Below, in pieces: positions 19,262 to 28,974 of a stretch of 64,000 nucleotides of DNA. The notes below the pieces were generated by a model. That model saw only the letters and a list, made by a program, of their open reading frames with translations, did not search any database and was not told the origin of the DNA. The stretch comes from Methylobacillus caricis (GTDB lineage Bacteria; Pseudomonadota; Gammaproteobacteria; Burkholderiales; Methylophilaceae), in NCBI RefSeq assembly GCF_020532705.1, contig NZ_JAJAVD010000001.1:1364001-1428000 (forward strand), read 5' to 3'. Numbering within the stretch: position 1 is the stretch's first letter; every line of letters starts with the position of its first letter. Position numbers and translations under genes: made by a program.

Positions 19262-20005
19262 TTACTGTCCTGACAATAAGAGTTTCGTTTGTTCGGAGTT
19301 CGGATATTTGCGTCTCAGCTGTAAGGCATAACTGGCTTCTGCATCACGGTTGCCAAGTTTGCGCTCAAGCTGAATGCCCAACCACAGCATTTCCGGCGTG
19401 GGGGAGTTGCTCTCAAGGCCTGCATGCAAATAATTCCGTGCCAGCTCATATTGCCCCCTGCCATACTCAATGGCAGCGAGCTGATAACCTGCCTGAAACA
19501 ACTGGGGTTGTATCTGCAGCGCATGTTGCAAGTAAAGCTCTGCATTCTTGATGTCATGTTTGCGTAAAAGGCAAGTCCCGGCATTCATATACGCTACCCC
19601 TGGTGTGACATACAAGGGATTCTTGACAGCTTCCGAGAATTGCACAATGGACTCATCGATGCGATTGCGCGAGCAGAGAAAACTGCCGTAATTATTCCGG
19701 GTTTCCGAGCTATTAGGCTCAAGCTGCAAGGCTTTCCTGAATGCCGCATCTGCCTTGGCGTCTTCACGCAATGTTCCATAGACCAGCCCCAAGCCGTTTT
19801 GTGCAGGAGCATAGGTGGGATCAATGCGCGCAGCGTCCTGAAACTCTTCCAGGGCTACTGCAATCTGGTTCTGGGCATAATATCCAGCACCAAGCTCAGT
19901 ATGGACGCGCGCGCGTTCACGAGCAGCCTCCGTATGCTGATTTGGCTCGTTGGCAGCACATGCAGTCATCACCAGCCCGGCAACCATCACCAGGATTGTT
20001 CTCAC
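19262..20005 (-). CDS. pilW: Type IV pilus assembly lipoprotein PilW/PilF
   Basis: A 247-residue lipoprotein (lipobox MTAC, Cys16) made of TPR units (for example [23 protein letters not shown]). PilW/PilF pilotins place the PilQ secretin in the outer membrane. I choose the GTG that overlaps the rlmN stop (GTGA) and has GGTGGAGG upstream; the longer frame has no ribosome site. The location between rlmN and rodZ is the family's usual one. Confidence 0.88.
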   Translation of the reverse strand: MRTILVMVAGLVMTACAANEPNQHTEAARERARVHTELGAGYYAQNQIAVALEEFQDAARIDPTYAPAQNGLGLVYGTLREDAKADAAFRKALQLEPNSSETRNNYGSFLCSRNRIDESIVQFSEAVKNPLYVTPGVAYMNAGTCLLRKHDIKNAELYLQHALQIQPQLFQAGYQLAAIEYGRGQYELARNYLHAGLESNSPTPEMLWLGIQLERKLGNRDAEASYALQLRRKYPNSEQTKLLLSGQ

Positions 20006-21090
20006 GCAACTACCTCCACCTTGATACGGCGCAGTGAGCGTTTGGTCTTGTCCTGAACCTTGCCAGCCAACTGGCCGCAAGCCGCGTCAATGTCCTCGCC
20101 ACGTGTCTTGCGCGTAGTCACAATATAACCGGCCTGCATCAGGATATCGCGGAAACGGCGAATATTGTCCGGCTTGGATGTGCCGTATCCGCTGTTAGGG
20201 AATGGGTTGAAAGGAATGAGGTTGAACTTGCAAGGCACATCCCGCACCACATCCAGCAACTGCCTGGCGTGCTCCAGCGTATCGTTGACCCCGTCCAGCA
20301 TTACATACTCGAAAGTGACAAAATCGCGGGGCGCCTTTTCCAGATAACGCTGGCAGGCAGCCATCAACTGCGCTAATGGATATTTGCGGTTGATAGGCAC
20401 GATCTCATCGCGCAATTGGTCATTTGGAGCATGAAGCGAGACTGCAAGGGCCACTGGACATTCATCCCGCAAACGATCCATCGCCGGCACCATACCGGAA
20501 GTAGAAAGAGTGACGCGTCTACGGCTCAATCCATATGCCGAATCATCCAGCATGATGTTCATGGCAGCCACCACATTGTCAAAATTGGCAAGGGGCTCGC
20601 CCATGCCCATCATGACGACATTACTGATAATACGATCCCCCTTGGGATCACGACCCAGCGCCTTATTGGCCACCCATAGCTGTCCGATGATCTCGGACAC
20701 GCTGAGGTTACGGTTAAAGCCCTGGCGGCCAGTCGAGCAGAATGTGCAATCCAGTGCACAACCTACCTGTGAAGATACACACAGCGTGCCGCGCTCATCC
20801 TCAGGAATGAATACGGTTTCCACACCGTTGCCTGCGCCTACATCAATCAACCATTTGCGGGTCCCATCTTCTGAAATCTGCTCCAGATGGACTGATGGAG
20901 GCACAATCACTGCATCTTTAGCGAGCTTTTCACGCAAGGCCTTGGCAATGTCGGTCATCTGCTCGAACTCATTCACGCCAAAGTGATGCATCCATCGCAT
21001 CAACTGCTTGGCACGAAAAGGCTTTTCGCCAATACCCTGAAAGTATTCAGCGAGGGCTGCCTGGTTGAGGTTGAGTAGATTGACCGTCAT
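20002..21090 (-). CDS. rlmN: Dual-specificity 23S rRNA/tRNA adenine-C2 methyltransferase RlmN
   Basis: A 362-residue radical SAM methyltransferase. The cluster motif [11 protein letters not shown] gives the CxxxCxxC cysteines. The SAM-binding [12 protein letters not shown] and the N-terminal helical domain are present. The C-terminal region carries CGQLAGK, where the methyl-carrying Cys is expected. It methylates A2503 of 23S rRNA and A37 of some tRNAs. It lies between ndk and pilW. Confidence 0.95.
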   Translation of the reverse strand: MTVNLLNLNQAALAEYFQGIGEKPFRAKQLMRWMHHFGVNEFEQMTDIAKALREKLAKDAVIVPPSVHLEQISEDGTRKWLIDVGAGNGVETVFIPEDERGTLCVSSQVGCALDCTFCSTGRQGFNRNLSVSEIIGQLWVANKALGRDPKGDRIISNVVMMGMGEPLANFDNVVAAMNIMLDDSAYGLSRRRVTLSTSGMVPAMDRLRDECPVALAVSLHAPNDQLRDEIVPINRKYPLAQLMAACQRYLEKAPRDFVTFEYVMLDGVNDTLEHARQLLDVVRDVPCKFNLIPFNPFPNSGYGTSKPDNIRRFRDILMQAGYIVTTRKTRGEDIDAACGQLAGKVQDKTKRSLRRIKVEVVA

Positions 21091-21100
21091 GCGTTAGACC

Positions 21101-21526
21101 TTAGCGGCTGTAGATATTGGATTGCGCAAAGAAGTAGGCAATCTCAATAGCAGCATTTTCAGCAGAATCACTGCCGTGTACTGCGTTAGCATCGATACTG
21201 TCAGCAAAGTCAGCACGAATAGTGCCGGCATCTGCCTTTTTAGGGTCGGTAGCGCCCATCAGGTCACGGTGCTTCAGCACAGCGTTTTCGCCTTCCAGCA
21301 CTTGCACAACCACTGGGCCGGAAATCATGAACTTGACCAGGTCTGCGAAGAAAGGACGTTCCTTGTGCACAGCATAAAAGCCCTCAGCATCAGCCTGAGA
21401 CAGTTGTACTTGCTTGGAAGCGATGATCTTGAGGCCTGCATCTTCAAAACGAGTGTAGATCTTGCCGATCACGTTCTTGGCAACTGCGTCAGGTTTGATA
21501 ATGGAAAGGGTACGTTCAACAGCCAT
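21101..21526 (-). CDS. ndk: Nucleoside diphosphate kinase
   Basis: A 141-residue NDP kinase with the active-site NAVHGSDS (phospho-accepting His) and the N-terminal [12 protein letters not shown]. The ATG preceded by CTGGAG is chosen over a longer frame that would add 41 hydrophobic residues not found in the family. It is the first gene of the rlmN-pilW-rodZ-ispG-hisS cluster and equilibrates nucleoside triphosphates. Confidence 0.96.
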   Translation of the reverse strand: MAVERTLSIIKPDAVAKNVIGKIYTRFEDAGLKIIASKQVQLSQADAEGFYAVHKERPFFADLVKFMISGPVVVQVLEGENAVLKHRDLMGATDPKKADAGTIRADFADSIDANAVHGSDSAENAAIEIAYFFAQSNIYSR

Positions 21527-21750
21527 GATTACTCCAGAGAATGAATAGATAAAAATTACCACGGAAAGACCGATAAAATAACATTTTAGCGGCCTAAAAT
21601 AAAGCTGACTCACAACAAAGAAATATAACTCGTGCAGGGCACCAAGCAAATCAGCCCCACAAAAACTAACGCATCACAATGACAAACTAATGATACAGCC
21701 TTAAACCGTTCACGGCCGACTTAACAATCCCAGCTCATGCAAACCTCGTA

Positions 21751-21773
21751 AAACAAAACCCCGCAGTGCGGGG
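21751..21773 (-). terminator. Intrinsic terminator after rlmB
   Basis: A 6-bp stem, CCCCGC and GCGGGG, with a 3-base loop is followed on the minus strand by TTTTGTTT. It lies downstream of rlmB, between rlmB and ndk, and would end the rnr-rlmB transcript. Confidence 0.8.
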
Positions 21774-21806
21774 CCCGTCTCATCCATTTAGGCAAAGCCG
21801 GTTAAG

Positions 21807-22562
21807 TTATACCTGCAGCAAGCTGCGCTGCCTTCTTGCCTCATACAGGCAAATACCGCTAGCCACTGATACATTCAGGCTTTCAACCGAACCAAACATT
21901 GGTATGTTCACTAGGGCATCGCAGGTTTCCTCAGTCAAGCGACGCAGGCCTGTGCCTTCAGCTCCAAGCACCAGTGCCAACGGTCCCGACAATTCAGTAT
22001 GCAGCAAGTCTGATGGCGCCTCTGCTGCAGTACCCACCACGAACACCCCTGCTTCCTTCAGCTCTCGCAAGGTTCGCGCAAGATTGGTCACCGCAATAAA
22101 CGGTACGGTTTCTGCGGCACCACAGGCTACCTTGCGCACCGTAGCATTGAGTCCGGCAGCCCTGTCCTTGGGGGCAATCACTGCATGTACTCCCATGGCA
22201 TCAGCTACTCGCAGGCAGGCGCCAAGATTATGTGGATCCTCGACACCATCAAGCACCAGGAAGAATGGCGGCTCCTTAAGGTCTGACTCAAGAATATCGT
22301 GGATATCCTTGTAAGGAATCGGTGTATCCACCACCCGTGCGATCACGCCTTGATGGCGGCCGTTAATCCCTGCCATACCATCCAAGCGGGTACGCTCTAC
22401 CTGCATGGTGCGTACACCAGCGCTTTCCGCCATGCTGAGCAGATCTTTCATCCGCCCGTCCACGCGGTCACGGTCTATCAATATTTCCTGGATACTGCTG
22501 CCATGCTGGCGCAGGCGGCTTAATACAGCATGAAAGCCAAATAAAATACGGGATTCACTCAT
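21807..22562 (-). CDS. rlmB: 23S rRNA 2'-O-ribose methyltransferase RlmB (SpoU family)
   Basis: A 251-residue SpoU/TrmH-type methyltransferase with an N-terminal L30e-like substrate domain and the knotted C-terminal domain. Motifs are [17 protein letters not shown] (motif 1), [13 protein letters not shown] (motif 2) and [15 protein letters not shown] (motif 3). It methylates G2251 of 23S rRNA. It follows rnr by 4 bases; the rnr-rlmB pair is conserved in Proteobacteria. Confidence 0.94.
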   Translation of the reverse strand: MSESRILFGFHAVLSRLRQHGSSIQEILIDRDRVDGRMKDLLSMAESAGVRTMQVERTRLDGMAGINGRHQGVIARVVDTPIPYKDIHDILESDLKEPPFFLVLDGVEDPHNLGACLRVADAMGVHAVIAPKDRAAGLNATVRKVACGAAETVPFIAVTNLARTLRELKEAGVFVVGTAAEAPSDLLHTELSGPLALVLGAEGTGLRRLTEETCDALVNIPMFGSVESLNVSVASGICLYEARRQRSLLQV

Positions 22563-22566
22563 TCAA

Positions 22567-25122
22567 TCAATTAGCTTTCTTTACTCTGGTGGTTACTTTG
22601 GTATTAGCCTTGCCCGTGGAACGGCTTGGTCGACTTGCTGGCTTTTTTGCAGGTGAGCGGGCTGTTGTTCTTCTCGCACGGGGTTTTACGGCTGCAGGTT
22701 TTTCAGCAACGCCGACATCGTCCGCAACAACAGCTTTCTCAATGGCCGGCTTCTTGACAGCTGGCTTTTTCGTAGCGGTTTGCTCTTTGGAGGCAACAGC
22801 TTTGGCGGGAATCGCCTTCATTGCTGGAGCTTTACCCACTGCCCTCCTCGTTGGCTTGTCCGGAACAAGCCCCGCTTCGGAAGACCCTTCCAATCCATCA
22901 TCTTTATCTTTAGGAACCAGCGTAAAATCTATTTTACTGGTCTCCAAGTCCACTCGGCTGACTTTGACGCGCAGTCTATCACCTAAACGATAGCGAACGC
23001 CTGTCCTTTCTCCCAGCATTTCATGCCGCGCCTTGTCATAGTTGAAATAATCATTTCCCAACTCTGTCACATGCAACAGGCCTTCAACATAAACATTATC
23101 CAGGGCAATAAATAAGCCGAAACTAGTAACCCCAGCCACAGTCCCATCAAAGACTTCGCCTATCTTGTCCTGCATGTAGTAACACTTCAACCATGCCTCT
23201 ACATCCCGCGTAGCATCATCAGCTCTCCGTTCAGTCATGGAGCAATGCTTGCCCAGCTCCTGCCAATCGCCAGCCTTATAGCGCTCCCCATTCAATACCG
23301 CCTTGATAGCACGATGAATCAGCAAATCCGGATAGCGGCGAATGGGTGAAGTGAAATGGGTATAGGACTCGTAAGCAAGGCCAAAATGGCCAATATTGTC
23401 CGGACTATAGACTGCCTGTTGCATGGAGCGAAGCAGCACGGTCTGGAGCAACTGCTCATCCGGACGCCCCTTGATCAGGGCAAGCAATTTGCCATAATCC
23501 TTGGCATGCGGTGTGTCACCGCCGCTGACACCAAAACCAAACTCTCCCATGAAGGTACGCAAAGCTTCCAGTTTTTCCGGGGTCGGTCCGTCATGGATAC
23601 GATACAAGGCAGGATGCTCGCTGCTTTTGAGGAAATCCGAAGCGCAGACATTAGCCGCAAGCATGCATTCCTCAATCAAGCGATGCGCCTCATTCCGTGA
23701 AGTCGCCTCGATACGGTCTATCTTGCCGTTATCATTAAACACCATCAGCGTTTCACTGCTTTCAAACTCGATCGCCCCACGTTTTTCACGTGCAGTCAGC
23801 ATGATTTTGTAGAGGGAGTATAAGTTCTGAACATGCGGCATTAACCAGGCATATTCCTTGGCATTCTCACCTTCAGGGTTAACGATCATGTCGTACACCT
23901 TGGTATAGGTCATCCTGGCCTTGGAGCGCATCACCGATGGGTAAAACTTATATTGCTTGACCTGCCCGGTGTTGCTGATCTGCATATCGCAGATCAGACA
24001 TAAACGCTCAACATCAGGATTGAGGGAACAAAGACCATTTGACAGGGCCTCGGGCAGCATGGGAATGACCCGGCGCGGGAAGTAGACAGAGTTACCCCTG
24101 TCATACGCATCCTTGTCCAGCGCATCACCAGGCTTCACATAAAAACTCACATCAGCAATTGCGACAACCAACCGCCAACCCTTGCCTTGTGGCTCACAAA
24201 AGACGGCATCATCAAAATCGCGTGCGGTTTCACCATCGATAGTCACCAGGGGCAATTCACGCAAATCGATGCGCCCTTCCCAATCTGCCTCCTGCACCAG
24301 CTTGGGATATTTTTTTGCCTGCTTGATGGCTGCGTCAGAAAATTCATAAGGCAATTGATGCTTGCGCAATGCAATCTCAATCTCCATACCCGAGTCAGCA
24401 TAATTACCGAGAATCTCAATCACCTTGCCTACAGGCTTGGCATGGGCTGACGGTTGTTCCGTCAACTCCACCGTTACTACCTGGCCATCCTTGGCTCCCA
24501 TATCCATATGATAAGGAATCAGGATATCCTGGTTAACGCGCTTATCCTCCGCGGCTACGATAGTGACGCCATGACTACTGATCACACGTCCAACCAGAGT
24601 CTTGGTTGATCGCTCAAGCACCTCCACAATCTTGCCTTCAGGGCGACCGCGCCGATCAAGGCCTGCCGGACGCACCATGACGCGGTCACCATGAATGACC
24701 TGCGACATTTCGCGAGGGGAAAGAAAGAGATCATCCCCTTCTCCATCAGGTATAAAAAAACCAAACCCATCCGGATGCCCCTGCACCTTGCCAGCCAGCA
24801 GGTTAATTTTTTCGGCAATACAGAGCGCACCTTTGCGATTCTGGATAATCTGCCCATCACGCTCCATGGCGGAAAGACGGCGTGAAAAAATCTCTTGTTC
24901 AGACTTCTTGATTCCGACCAATTTGTAAAGTTTATCTACAGCAACAGGAACACCCTGCTCTGCCATGACCGAAAGAATAAATTCACGACTGGGCAAGGGA
25001 TTAGCATAATTTTCAGCCTCACGGCCTGCGTAAGGGTCCGTAGCCCTCGCACCTCTTGGCTTTTTTACCTGGGCGGATGGCTTAACACTGGTTTTTTTAA
25101 TCTGTTTTTTTTTCGTTGACAA
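22567..25122 (-). CDS. rnr: Ribonuclease R
   Basis: An 851-residue 3'-5' exoribonuclease. Order: Lys-rich start, an HTH/cold-shock region (about residues 45-250), the RNB catalytic domain with DFDDAVFCE (catalytic Asp cluster, near residue 308), an S1 domain (about 650-735, GVTSFGLFIAL), and a roughly 100-residue Ala/Lys/Pro low-complexity tail. The start is TTG with AGGA about 11 bases upstream; no ATG lies near the conserved N-terminus, so a non-ATG start is likely. The start region overlaps the divergent tRNA-Leu promoter. Confidence 0.94.
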   Translation of the reverse strand: MSTKKKQIKKTSVKPSAQVKKPRGARATDPYAGREAENYANPLPSREFILSVMAEQGVPVAVDKLYKLVGIKKSEQEIFSRRLSAMERDGQIIQNRKGALCIAEKINLLAGKVQGHPDGFGFFIPDGEGDDLFLSPREMSQVIHGDRVMVRPAGLDRRGRPEGKIVEVLERSTKTLVGRVISSHGVTIVAAEDKRVNQDILIPYHMDMGAKDGQVVTVELTEQPSAHAKPVGKVIEILGNYADSGMEIEIALRKHQLPYEFSDAAIKQAKKYPKLVQEADWEGRIDLRELPLVTIDGETARDFDDAVFCEPQGKGWRLVVAIADVSFYVKPGDALDKDAYDRGNSVYFPRRVIPMLPEALSNGLCSLNPDVERLCLICDMQISNTGQVKQYKFYPSVMRSKARMTYTKVYDMIVNPEGENAKEYAWLMPHVQNLYSLYKIMLTAREKRGAIEFESSETLMVFNDNGKIDRIEATSRNEAHRLIEECMLAANVCASDFLKSSEHPALYRIHDGPTPEKLEALRTFMGEFGFGVSGGDTPHAKDYGKLLALIKGRPDEQLLQTVLLRSMQQAVYSPDNIGHFGLAYESYTHFTSPIRRYPDLLIHRAIKAVLNGERYKAGDWQELGKHCSMTERRADDATRDVEAWLKCYYMQDKIGEVFDGTVAGVTSFGLFIALDNVYVEGLLHVTELGNDYFNYDKARHEMLGERTGVRYRLGDRLRVKVSRVDLETSKIDFTLVPKDKDDGLEGSSEAGLVPDKPTRRAVGKAPAMKAIPAKAVASKEQTATKKPAVKKPAIEKAVVADDVGVAEKPAAVKPRARRTTARSPAKKPASRPSRSTGKANTKVTTRVKKAN

Positions 25123-25143
25123 AGTATAACTTTCCTATAAAAT
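25116..25143 (+). promoter_or_regulatory. Sigma-70-type promoter of tRNA-Leu
   Basis: TTGACA is followed after 16 bases by TAAAAT, then a GC-rich discriminator (GCGCGG), as in stringently controlled stable-RNA promoters. The tRNA begins 23 bases after the -10. The -35 box overlaps the rnr start codon on the other strand. Confidence 0.8.
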
Positions 25144-25165
25144 GCGCGGCTCATCGTTAGTCGAT

Positions 25166-25252
25166 GCCCAGATGGCGGAATTGGTAGACGCGCTAGGTTC
25201 AGGTCCTAGTGGTGGCAACACTGTGGAGGTTCGAGTCCTCTTCTGGGCACCA
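25166..25252 (+). tRNA. tRNA-Leu (anticodon CAG)
   Basis: An 87-base class II tRNA with acceptor stem GCCCAGA/TCTGGGC, D-loop TTGGTAGA, anticodon stem CTAGG/CCTAG with loop TTCAGGT (anticodon CAG), a long variable arm, T-loop GGTTCGAGTCC, and an encoded CCA end. It would read CUG codons. Confidence 0.97.
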
Positions 25253-25269
25253 AGTAATTTCCCAAAAGC

Positions 25270-25307
25270 CGCACCGTTACTGAATTTCAGGCGGTGCGTT
25301 TTTGTTT
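25270..25307 (+). terminator. Terminator of the tRNA-Leu transcript
   Basis: CGCACCG pairs perfectly with CGGTGCG across a 15-base loop and is followed by TTTTTGTTT. It begins 18 bases after the tRNA CCA. Confidence 0.8.
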
Positions 25308-25653
25308 CTATTCTTAAAAATATACCTTCCGACACTTCCTAGCTCAACTTAGCAATTCAATTCGCAACCATTGTCCCATTAAACCTGTTGCAGGTCTAAA
25401 ACATTTCCCAAGTCGCATCCCTTTTACCGGGGGTTAATGCTTAACCACCAGGGAGAAGCCTTGATGTAATCTTGCCCGCCATACTGTTGAATAGATTGCC
25501 CACTAGCCATGGCATGGGCCCGACCTATTGTTGGCCCTGTGGTTAAGGATAGAGGCACTACAGTTACATGGCTTCCGTAAGCTTTGAAGGCTTGAAACGT
25601 CTGTATAATTTTTATTCTTGTCCAGGCCTCCGGAATAATCGTCCTCAATTAAT
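25308..25653. other. Intergenic region without a supported gene
   Basis: No frame here has a ribosome site or family resemblance that I can defend. A 74-codon minus-strand frame exists but I recognise nothing in it. The stretch includes a GGGGGTTAATGCTTAACC segment with a short inverted repeat (GGTTAA-GC-TTAACC-like), of unknown meaning. Confidence 0.5.
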
Positions 25654-25730
25654 TGCACCAAATTGGATCAATTGCATTAATTTTGGTGCACTTTTTTTGG
25701 CAATAAGGGAAAATGCACTATTTATGCGCA
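25654..25730 (+). promoter_or_regulatory. Inverted-repeat region upstream of gdhA (NtrC-like sites or attenuator)
   Basis: TGCACCAAA and TTTGGTGCA form a 9-bp inverted repeat 19 bases apart, followed by seven T. A third element, TGCACTATTTATGCGCA, ends 30 bases before gdhA. TGCACC...GGTGCA is the known NtrC consensus, and gdhA is a nitrogen gene, so NtrC control is a reasonable reading. The stem plus T run could equally be a transcription attenuator. No sigma-54 promoter with correct spacing was found. Confidence 0.45.
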
Positions 25731-25760
25731 TTTTTTTAAAGCTAACTCGGAGAATGGTAA

Positions 25761-27104
<1,344 letters not shown>

Positions 27105-27123
27105 TCCATCATAAATCGCTGGC

Positions 27124-27154
27124 AAAAAAAGAGCACCCATAAGGGTGCTCTTTT
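27124..27154. terminator. Bidirectional terminator between gdhA and tpsB-like gene
   Basis: An 8-bp stem, GAGCACCC and GGGTGCTC, with a 4-base loop is flanked by seven A on the left and four T on the right. It can therefore end transcription from both convergent genes. Confidence 0.9.
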
Positions 27155-27168
27155 GCTCTTCTGTATTC

Positions 27169-28878
27169 CTAGAACGGAAAACCGAAGTTAAAACCAAATG
27201 CTAAGTCCTTGAAGGCATTATTACGCCCTCCCCCAGCAATTGCCTTGGAGAGCGAAAAGTCCAGGCTAGTACGGTCAGGCTCATCGCTCAACAGCCGAAT
27301 GCCGACAGATAATGAACTCAGGTGGTCAAACTCGCTTGTACGTGTGTTTTCATGGGATCGGGCTGTTTCCCCCAAAACATAAGGCTGCAGCCCTGCTACC
27401 TGATAAAAAGGCAGCTTGTAACTGAAGGGGTACAACCGGTTAAGTTCCAACGTAATACCCCATCCCGAATCCCCCACCAATTGCCCCGGACGATAGGCAC
27501 GACCATGCTGATAACCGCCAAATAACACCTTCTCCGTAATAGGCAAATCATCTGGCGAATACTGTGCAGTGGCTGAAATACTGGTACCCCAGCGATCAGG
27601 AAAGTAATTACGCTGAATATAATTGAATACATACTTGGTGAACTTGAGATCTATCGGGTTACGTAAAGTCTCATCACTGAAGTTGCGCGTAATTTCACGT
27701 GAGGCTCCTAGCGAATCCAGTCCTTTGCTCAGGGTCAACTGCAAACGCCTGGCATGCATGGGAGAACTGTCACTATAGGCCATCCCCGCTGACAAGGTCC
27801 TGACATTCGAGGTGATAGTTACCGAGTTACCCGTACTCTTACTCTCTATCTGGTCGTCAAAATTATTAGCTGTCAACGAGGCAGTGCCAATCAGGCTTTT
27901 ATCGCGCCTGAGCAAGAATGGATAAGACAGCGAAGTACTCAGCCTGAGCGAAGTCACCTGGCGCTGCAAGCCATCTTCAAGCCGGGCCGTGGGACGCCCG
28001 TCATAACTCGAAGCCTCCACCCCCAGCACCATCCCTTCTTTACCAATGGGTTGCGCATAAGTAGCGGCATAGTATTTTTCGTTTTCTTCCGACAGCAGGG
28101 TAGAGACCGTAATTTCCTCCGACAATCGCGTATTGCCGCTCCCTTTTACTGTAAAAATACCGCGTGTGAAAGGTTGCACGGTTTCCAGGCGGCCGATCGC
28201 ATCAAAGGCCTTGCGGTCCACCTTGAGCAGAAGTTCACTTCCACCATCCATTTGCTGCGGCAAAGGCAGGGAAGCTTGTATTTTCAAGCCAGGCAAAAGC
28301 CCCAGCATGGTTGTGTAACGCTCCATGGTATCGCGAGTGAGCGGCTTTTCGCCTAATAGCGGCGCGACTACCTCACGGATTTTCTCTTCCGAAGCACCGG
28401 GATTCCCCTCAATCTTCACCGAGTTGACATGACCTTCTATCACAACCACCTTGATAATTTTTTCATTGAAGTTCTGTGCCGGGATATAACAGAAAGACAA
28501 TGGAAGTCCGCGCTGCTGATAATAATCAGTGACCTTCCTTGACAGCTCTATAAGCTGTGCAATGGTTATTTTTTTGTGGGTATACGGCGCAAAAAAGGCA
28601 CTCACTTCCTCAAATGGCACCGCTTTCACCCCATAGATACCGAAACTGAGAGGCTGGATCTGGGTATCCAGTATCTTCTGCACTTCAGGGGAAATGGCTG
28701 CTTTTTGCTGTACATTCACTTCGGCACCAGGCTTGATGCTTGGCACCTCTGCCTTCGGCAGCGTATCCACCGGGTTTTCAACAGCAAGGCTCGTGGTATT
28801 GCTCAACAATGTGCCAAGACCAAGTAGCAAAATGCACGAGCAAGAGTATTCAAACTTTTTCTTGTTGGTTTTTTTCAT
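27169..28878 (-). CDS. ShlB/FhaC/HecB-type outer-membrane transporter (TpsB)
   Basis: A 569-residue protein with a signal peptide, an N-terminal helix region, two POTRA domains (about residues 65-225) and a 16-strand barrel. The loop-6 motif of the Omp85/TpsB superfamily is seen as GGYQHGRAYRPGQLVGDSG. It ends in Phe (FGFPF), a usual barrel C-terminus. I place the start at the ATG opening MKKTNKKK, since upstream codons add no signal-like sequence. TpsB proteins export large partner proteins. The likely partner is the repetitive lipoprotein encoded directly upstream. Confidence 0.85.
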   Translation of the reverse strand: MKKTNKKKFEYSCSCILLLGLGTLLSNTTSLAVENPVDTLPKAEVPSIKPGAEVNVQQKAAISPEVQKILDTQIQPLSFGIYGVKAVPFEEVSAFFAPYTHKKITIAQLIELSRKVTDYYQQRGLPLSFCYIPAQNFNEKIIKVVVIEGHVNSVKIEGNPGASEEKIREVVAPLLGEKPLTRDTMERYTTMLGLLPGLKIQASLPLPQQMDGGSELLLKVDRKAFDAIGRLETVQPFTRGIFTVKGSGNTRLSEEITVSTLLSEENEKYYAATYAQPIGKEGMVLGVEASSYDGRPTARLEDGLQRQVTSLRLSTSLSYPFLLRRDKSLIGTASLTANNFDDQIESKSTGNSVTITSNVRTLSAGMAYSDSSPMHARRLQLTLSKGLDSLGASREITRNFSDETLRNPIDLKFTKYVFNYIQRNYFPDRWGTSISATAQYSPDDLPITEKVLFGGYQHGRAYRPGQLVGDSGWGITLELNRLYPFSYKLPFYQVAGLQPYVLGETARSHENTRTSEFDHLSSLSVGIRLLSDEPDRTSLDFSLSKAIAGGGRNNAFKDLAFGFNFGFPF

Positions 28879-28902
28879 GCAAGGGTAAAGCTCCAGTTGA
28901 TA

Positions 28903-28936
28903 TAAAAAAATCCCGGGCAATATATGCACCGGGATT
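28903..28936 (-). terminator. Hairpin between the repetitive lipoprotein gene and the tpsB-like gene
   Basis: AATCCCGG and CCGGGATT form an 8-bp stem with a 12-base AT-rich loop, followed on the minus strand by TTTTTTTATA. It would end or attenuate transcription coming from the lipoprotein gene, so the transporter may be made at a lower level than its presumed substrate. Confidence 0.75.
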
Positions 28937-28974
28937 CCTTATGTCAGGCAAAACTCACTGAGATAACCTGATTC

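Noticed and set aside
22589-22993. A 134-codon plus-strand frame opposite the end of rnr
   Set aside because: Antisense to the Lys/Ala-rich tail of RNase R; its Gly/Ala/Leu run is a codon mirror.
25424-25648. A short minus-strand frame between tRNA-Leu and gdhA
   Set aside because: No ribosome site, no recognisable domain, and isolated from other genes. A remnant cannot be excluded but is not supported.
25654-25730. A sigma-54 promoter for gdhA
   Set aside because: The GG and GC pairs that can be found are 16 bases apart instead of the required 12.
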